A stretch of 7,710 nt of DNA from assembly GCA_020440935.1 (NCBI GenBank), contig JAGRNC010000112.1, positions 1-7,710 on the forward strand, in the 5' to 3' direction. Position 1 is the first letter of the stretch. Every line of letters starts with the position of its first letter. A program made the position numbers and the translations under genes. The notes below the pieces were generated by a model that made no database searches, had not been told where the DNA came from, and saw only the letters and a program-made list of their open reading frames with translations. This stretch comes from Leptospiraceae bacterium (GTDB lineage: Bacteria > Spirochaetota > Leptospiria > Leptospirales > Leptonemataceae). Shown in pieces: positions 6,258 to 7,710 of the stretch.

Positions 6258-7710
6258 CTAATCCAGGGCAGTCCCGGTGCGCGCCAGTGCTTCGGCCAGA
6301 TCTTCCATACGGTTCGCAGCTTCTCTGCGGCCGGCGGCAAAGATTTCATCGTGCCGATGGAAATCGAACAAATCGAAAGACCCGATTTCGGGATTGAGTA
6401 TAAAATCAAAGTCGGCCAGCCTGGACCGAAGTAACTCCCGGCCTTCCACAGCAATAGACCGAGTAATAATGGAGAGTACGGGGGGGCGGCGAAAATAATC
6501 GAAGAGTCCCTCCACTCCTTCGGAGAAATCGGGCGACGTTTGACTGGAACGATCGTCTTCCATGGGCGTGACGTTTACTCCTACTACCCGCGAAAACCCG
6601 CGGCTCCTCAGTATGTCCCCTGCAAGGTTATTCAGTATGCCACCATCCACCAGAGAATAGGGAGGTATTTGCAGTGGCGGAAACAGACCCGGAAGACTTA
6701 CGCTGGCTCGCAGAGCAGTGGAAATATAGCCGCTCTCGAAGATAACGCTTCTGCCAGAATTTAGATCGGTGCTGTTACAATAGAAAGGAATTCGCAAATC
6801 TTCAAATTGCAGATCCGCAAATACATCGGTGAGCACCTGGTTCAAACGTCTTCCGCGAAAGAAGCTTACCAGCGGTAAGCCCTTGTCAAAGATTGCATTG
6901 GAGTCCGGAAGGTGCTTTTTTAGGAGTAGTTTGATTTCGCGAACTCGCAGACCGGCTGCATGGGCTGCACCGATCACAGCTCCCATGGAAGTGCCGCTGA
7001 TTCCATCGAACTCCAGGCCACGCTCCTCCAGCGCCTCCAGTACGCCAGCGTGAGCGTAGGCTCGCGCTCCGCCTCCGCCCAGGCTCAGTCCGCGAAGCGT
7101 ACCGCTAAGCTTTCGGGCCAGACGATGGATCCCGGAAGCATCCGTATGAAAGGTGCCGTCTTCGGCATAACTCAGCCGAATTCGATTTTGTTTGAGCGGA
7201 ACGCCTCGATCTGGGTAGCGCTCCTTTTGTGCGATGGCACGATAATGCTCCTCCGAAACCGATATCAAACGATCAAAGAAATCGGGGATGGCAAGCGAGA
7301 TTCGCCGCCGATAGTCAATCCAGGCGGGCCCGGCGGGTACGGCAGCATCGCGAACGCATACTATGTGGTCGCATGTGCGATAAAACGCACCGGCGATTCC
7401 ATCGGCTACCTGGCTTCGCCGACCGACGTGTACCAACACCAGCGAATAATATTTTCGTAGTAGCCCCAATAAGGCAGGCATTAATTCCAGCGTTCGCTTA
7501 CGGGCCTCTCCTTCGAGGCCGACCAACAACGAAGCGTCGATGCGATCAAAGGGAGCGCCGCCTGGATTTGATCGGGAGCGTAGCCATTCCAATAAACCAA
7601 CCGGGGAGTCCAGCGCCCTCGAAGGGACTGCTTCGGCTGATTTCGCAGTGGAGCCGACATCTTCCCTGTTCGGCGAATCCAACTCGAACAAAAGAACAGG
7701 TCCGTGATTT
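6258..7710 (-). CDS. Patatin-like phospholipase, NTE/RssA type (5' partial)
   Basis: This is a probable serine lipid acyl hydrolase acting on membrane phospholipids or lysophospholipids. Numbering from the TTG at 7691, the patatin domain (about 198-375) has the oxyanion-hole loop GGGGAR (205-210), the nucleophile elbow GTSMG (233-237, Ser235) and the dyad Asp349 in VDGG; all catalytic parts are intact. A C-terminal helical part (about 380-477) follows. The frame stays open upstream of 7691 to the window edge (residues NHGPVLL precede), so the true start is probably outside and at least the N-terminal part is missing. The visible upstream region (about 1-115) reads like the later half of a ParA/MinD/CpaE-type fold: PVLLFELD, a GLLEWL helix, then YYSLVLVHVG and CDHIVCVRDA, as strand-helix alternations. 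The Walker B-like strand carries His where Asp is usual. In related NTE-type proteins a linker of this kind may follow cyclic-nucleotide-binding domains; whether those are present here cannot be seen. The gene ends 58 bases before pdxH and no clear terminator lies between them. Confidence 0.9.
   Translation of the reverse strand, partial: NHGPVLLFELDSPNREDVGSTAKSAEAVPSRALDSPVGLLEWLRSRSNPGGAPFDRIDASLLVGLEGEARKRTLELMPALLGLLRKYYSLVLVHVGRRSQVADGIAGAFYRTCDHIVCVRDAAVPAGPAWIDYRRRISLAIPDFFDRLISVSEEHYRAIAQKERYPDRGVPLKQNRIRLSYAEDGTFHTDASGIHRLARKLSGTLRGLSLGGGGARAYAHAGVLEALEERGLEFDGISGTSMGAVIGAAHAAGLRVREIKLLLKKHLPDSNAIFDKGLPLVSFFRGRRLNQVLTDVFADLQFEDLRIPFYCNSTDLNSGRSVIFESGYISTALRASVSLPGLFPPLQIPPYSLVDGGILNNLAGDILRSRGFSRVVGVNVTPMEDDRSSQTSPDFSEGVEGLFDYFRRPPVLSIITRSIAVEGRELLRSRLADFDFILNPEIGSFDLFDFHRHDEIFAAGRREAANRMEDLAEALARTGTALD

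Noticed and set aside
1..7710. Defence-system reading (patatin effector plus nucleotide cyclase, as in CBASS)
   Set aside because: The cyclase is a class III receptor adenylate cyclase, not a CD-NTase; pdxH sits between the two genes, and no E1/E2/JAB, HORMA or other CBASS accessory gene is present.

Overview
The window carries five protein genes packed almost end to end, with two gaps of under 60 bases and no stretch of 300 bases without a gene. No rRNA, tRNA, CRISPR array or insertion sequence is visible. The genes are: a membrane-bound O-acyltransferase (MBOAT, AlgI type; 5' end cut by the window edge); a two-TM Cache-like/HAMP/GGDEF/EAL cyclic-di-GMP enzyme; a 7TMR-DISM receptor fused to a class III adenylate cyclase; PdxH (pyridoxamine 5'-phosphate oxidase); and a patatin/NTE-type phospholipase (5' end cut by the other window edge).

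Layout. The left half (1-3378) is transcribed on the + strand: MBOAT, then GGDEF-EAL after 57 bases. The right half is transcribed on the - strand: patatin, then pdxH after 58 bases, then adenylate cyclase, whose ATG overlaps the pdxH stop as ATGA. The two transcription units meet tail to tail and share the palindrome CTAG, which supplies a TAG stop on both strands. A hairpin over the last codons of the GGDEF-EAL gene, followed by a T-rich stretch inside the cyclase gene, is the best terminator candidate.

Organism. The base composition is moderate and at least one or two starts are probably TTG. The receptor cyclase has the 7TMR-DISM plus class III cyclase architecture, with the FVPEEFL...LGDQVQ linker, that is strongly expanded in Leptospiraceae and relatives. 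My best guess is a Leptospirales spirochaete with higher GC than classical Leptospira (Leptonema- or Turneriella-like). This is inference from architecture, not a search result.

How the genes may work together. The left side pairs a probable surface-polysaccharide O-acetylation enzyme with a c-di-GMP synthase/phosphodiesterase. The right side links a membrane receptor that makes cAMP to PLP biosynthesis and a phospholipase. The window thus joins two nucleotide second-messenger systems and two membrane or cell-envelope enzymes. Every domain family is known, and I do not see a clearly undescribed system. The points most worth a second look are the degenerate ParA/MinD-like N-terminal region of the phospholipase, the shared stop with its coding-embedded terminator, and the coupling of a receptor cyclase to pdxH.
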